A stretch of 6,806 bases of DNA from an uncultured Marinosulfonomonas sp. (GTDB lineage: Bacteria; Pseudomonadota; Alphaproteobacteria; Rhodobacterales; Rhodobacteraceae). This document shows positions 5,451 through 6,806 of the stretch, piece by piece. The notes under the pieces are model-generated. The model did not search any database. It was not told the DNA's origin and saw nothing but the letters and a program-made list of their open reading frames with translations. Numbering within the stretch: the first letter of the stretch is position 1; each line of letters begins with the position of its first letter. The translations under genes were made by a program, and so were the position numbers. Location of the stretch: NCBI GenBank assembly GCA_947311455.1, contig CAMZKY010000158.1, positions 1 to 6,806 on the forward strand. The letters run 5' to 3'.

Positions 5451-6806
5451 TTACATATTCGGGTAATTTGGCCCATCACCCCCTTGCGGTGTTGTCCAGG
5501 TAATATTGCCACTCGGATCTTTGATATCGCAGGTTTTGCAATGCACACAATTCTGAAAATTAATCTGAAAACGCGGCTCTTTTCCGGCTTCTTCGATAAT
5601 TTCATAAACCCCGGCAGGGCAATAGCGTTGTGCGGGTTCGTCAAATTCCGGCAAGTTTACTGAAATAGGAAGCGACGGATCTGTCAGCACCAAATGGCAA
5701 GGCTGGGATTCTTCGTGGTTTGTCATCGCGAAACTAACATTTGTCAGCCGATCAAATGACAGCTTGCCGTCCGGTTTAGGATAATCAATCCGTTTGAAAT
5801 TTGCGGCCTTGCCCGTGGCTGCAGCATCGGATTTGCCGTGCTTCCATGTGCCCAGCGGGTTCCATCCCGTTAAATTGGCAACCCACATATCAAACCCGCC
5901 CAGCATCAAAGACGGCATCATGCCCAGCTTTGACCAGATCGGTTTTACATTGCGCACGCGCTTCAAATCTTTGGCAACAGGGCCGGAGCGCAGATCATTA
6001 TTATAGGCTGTCAAATCATCGCCCGAACGCCCGTCTTTGATCGCTGCAACCGCCGCTTCGGCAGCAGCCATGCCCGAGAACATGGCGTTGTGATTGCCTT
6101 TGATCCGCGGAACATTTGTAAGCCCGACGGAACATCCAAGAAGCGCCCCCCCCGGAAACGAGGCTTTGGGTAAGGATTGCCAGCCGCCTTCGGTAATCGC
6201 GCGCGCACCGTAAGCCACACGTTTACCGCCTTCCAGCAATTCGGCAATCATTGGGTGATGTTTAAAGCGCTGGAATTCATTATAGGGTGAAAGGTAGGGG
6301 TTTTGGTAATTCAAATGCACCACAAACCCAACATAAACCTGATTGTTATCAAGGTGATAGACAAAAGAGCCACCCCCGGCATTTTTACCTAAAGGCCAGC
6401 CCATCGTGTGGGTGACGGTGCCTTCGCGGTGTTTCTTGGGGTCAATTTCCCAAATTTCTTTCATGCCGATACCAAATTTGGCTTCATCTGCATCCGCATC
6501 AAGATTATATTTGGCAATCACTTCTTTTGAAAGGCTGCCGCGCACCCCCTCCGAGAGGAACACGTATTTGCCATTTAAAACCATGCCCGGCTCATAGGCG
6601 GCCGATGGCGTGCCATCGGCATTCAGGCCAAACTCGCCAGCCACAACACCCGTAACCTGTCCGTCATCACCATAAACAAGTTCAGAACAGGCCATGCCGG
6701 GGAAAATTTCAACGCCCATGCTTTCGGCCTGTTCGGCCATCCAGCGGCAGACATTGGCCATCGAAACGATGTAACAGCCGTGATTATTCATCAGAGGAGG
6801 CATCGG
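5451..6806 (-). CDS. Electron transfer flavoprotein-ubiquinone oxidoreductase (N-terminus outside window)
   Basis: ETF-QO takes electrons from reduced electron transfer flavoprotein, which collects them from acyl-CoA and amino-acid dehydrogenases, and passes them through FAD and a [4Fe-4S] cluster to ubiquinone at the inner membrane. The frame is open to the window edge, so about 100 N-terminal residues, including the GxGxxG FAD loop, are missing compared with the usual ~550. Numbering from the Met at 6803, the fragment shows the FAD-domain stretch VFLSEGVRGSLSKEV, the quinone-site region YVGFVVHLNYQNPYLSPY (157-174), the second FAD segment GCSVGLTNVPRIKGNHNAM, and a C-terminal ferredoxin-like domain whose cluster ligands Cys395 (RYCPAGVYE) and Cys419, Cys422, Cys425 (NCVHCKTCD) are all present. 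The protein ends in NYPNM with TAA at 5451-5453. No frame breaks are seen, so the gene appears functional. Confidence 0.96.
   Translation of the reverse strand, partial: PMPPLMNNHGCYIVSMANVCRWMAEQAESMGVEIFPGMACSELVYGDDGQVTGVVAGEFGLNADGTPSAAYEPGMVLNGKYVFLSEGVRGSLSKEVIAKYNLDADADEAKFGIGMKEIWEIDPKKHREGTVTHTMGWPLGKNAGGGSFVYHLDNNQVYVGFVVHLNYQNPYLSPYNEFQRFKHHPMIAELLEGGKRVAYGARAITEGGWQSLPKASFPGGALLGCSVGLTNVPRIKGNHNAMFSGMAAAEAAVAAIKDGRSGDDLTAYNNDLRSGPVAKDLKRVRNVKPIWSKLGMMPSLMLGGFDMWVANLTGWNPLGTWKHGKSDAAATGKAANFKRIDYPKPDGKLSFDRLTNVSFAMTNHEESQPCHLVLTDPSLPISVNLPEFDEPAQRYCPAGVYEIIEEAGKEPRFQINFQNCVHCKTCDIKDPSGNITWTTPQGGDGPNYPNM

Noticed and set aside
5318..5663. Reading frames of 106-108 codons on both strands across the ETF-QO / TPR spacer
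   Set aside because: Both run into the ETF-QO C-terminal Fe-S domain in the wrong frame and have no recognisable domain.
1..6806. Mobile element, phage, defence system, CRISPR array or biosynthetic cluster
   Set aside because: All recognised genes are housekeeping or conserved core genes, composition looks even, and no direct or terminal repeats or recombinase genes were seen.

Overview
The window is ordinary chromosomal DNA of an alphaproteobacterium, most likely a roseobacter-like member of the Rhodobacterales. This rests on the protein sequences (for example the IspE N-terminus, the DUF2007 core MSVLEGGIGILPRRLMV and the ETF-QO C-terminus) and on a gene order I recall from that group: ETF-QO, TPR protein, ispE, polyprenyl synthase, DUF2007, methyltransferase. 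By eye the base composition is close to half G+C, low for the order. Genus cannot be named from the sequence alone. Genes are densely packed. I see no rRNA, tRNA, CRISPR array, insertion sequence, phage gene or attachment site.

Layout, left to right. Positions 1-438 (+) hold the C-terminal part of an EamA/DMT-family membrane exporter. It converges, with a 4-nt gap, on a 55-residue DUF465 (YdcH-like) gene at 443-610 (-). A 127-nt AT-rich spacer at 611-737 carries a perfect TTAA-N7-TTAA motif (CtrA-like) and a 7-bp inverted repeat. A two-gene unit on the minus strand follows: a DUF2007 protein (1520-1735) and, 5 nt downstream, a TrmN6-like N6-adenine methyltransferase (738-1514). Divergent from it by only 21 bp is a long-chain polyprenyl diphosphate synthase (1757-2758, +). 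That gene overlaps tail-to-tail by 8 nt with ispE (2751-3578, -). IspE in turn overlaps the end of a secreted TPR-repeat protein gene (3568-5280, -), so these two are probably co-transcribed. A 170-nt spacer (5281-5450) with nested inverted repeats separates the TPR gene from electron transfer flavoprotein-ubiquinone oxidoreductase (5451-6806, -), whose N-terminus lies beyond the window.

Functionally, three genes touch ubiquinone or its precursors. IspE works in the MEP pathway to IPP/DMAPP, the polyprenyl synthase builds the isoprenoid tail, and ETF-QO passes electrons from fatty-acid and amino-acid dehydrogenases to the finished quinone. This neighbourhood is suggestive, not proof of co-regulation. 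I looked for a novel system and did not find one. The most interesting items are non-coding: the CtrA-like site, and the mutually exclusive stem-loops between ETF-QO and the TPR gene.
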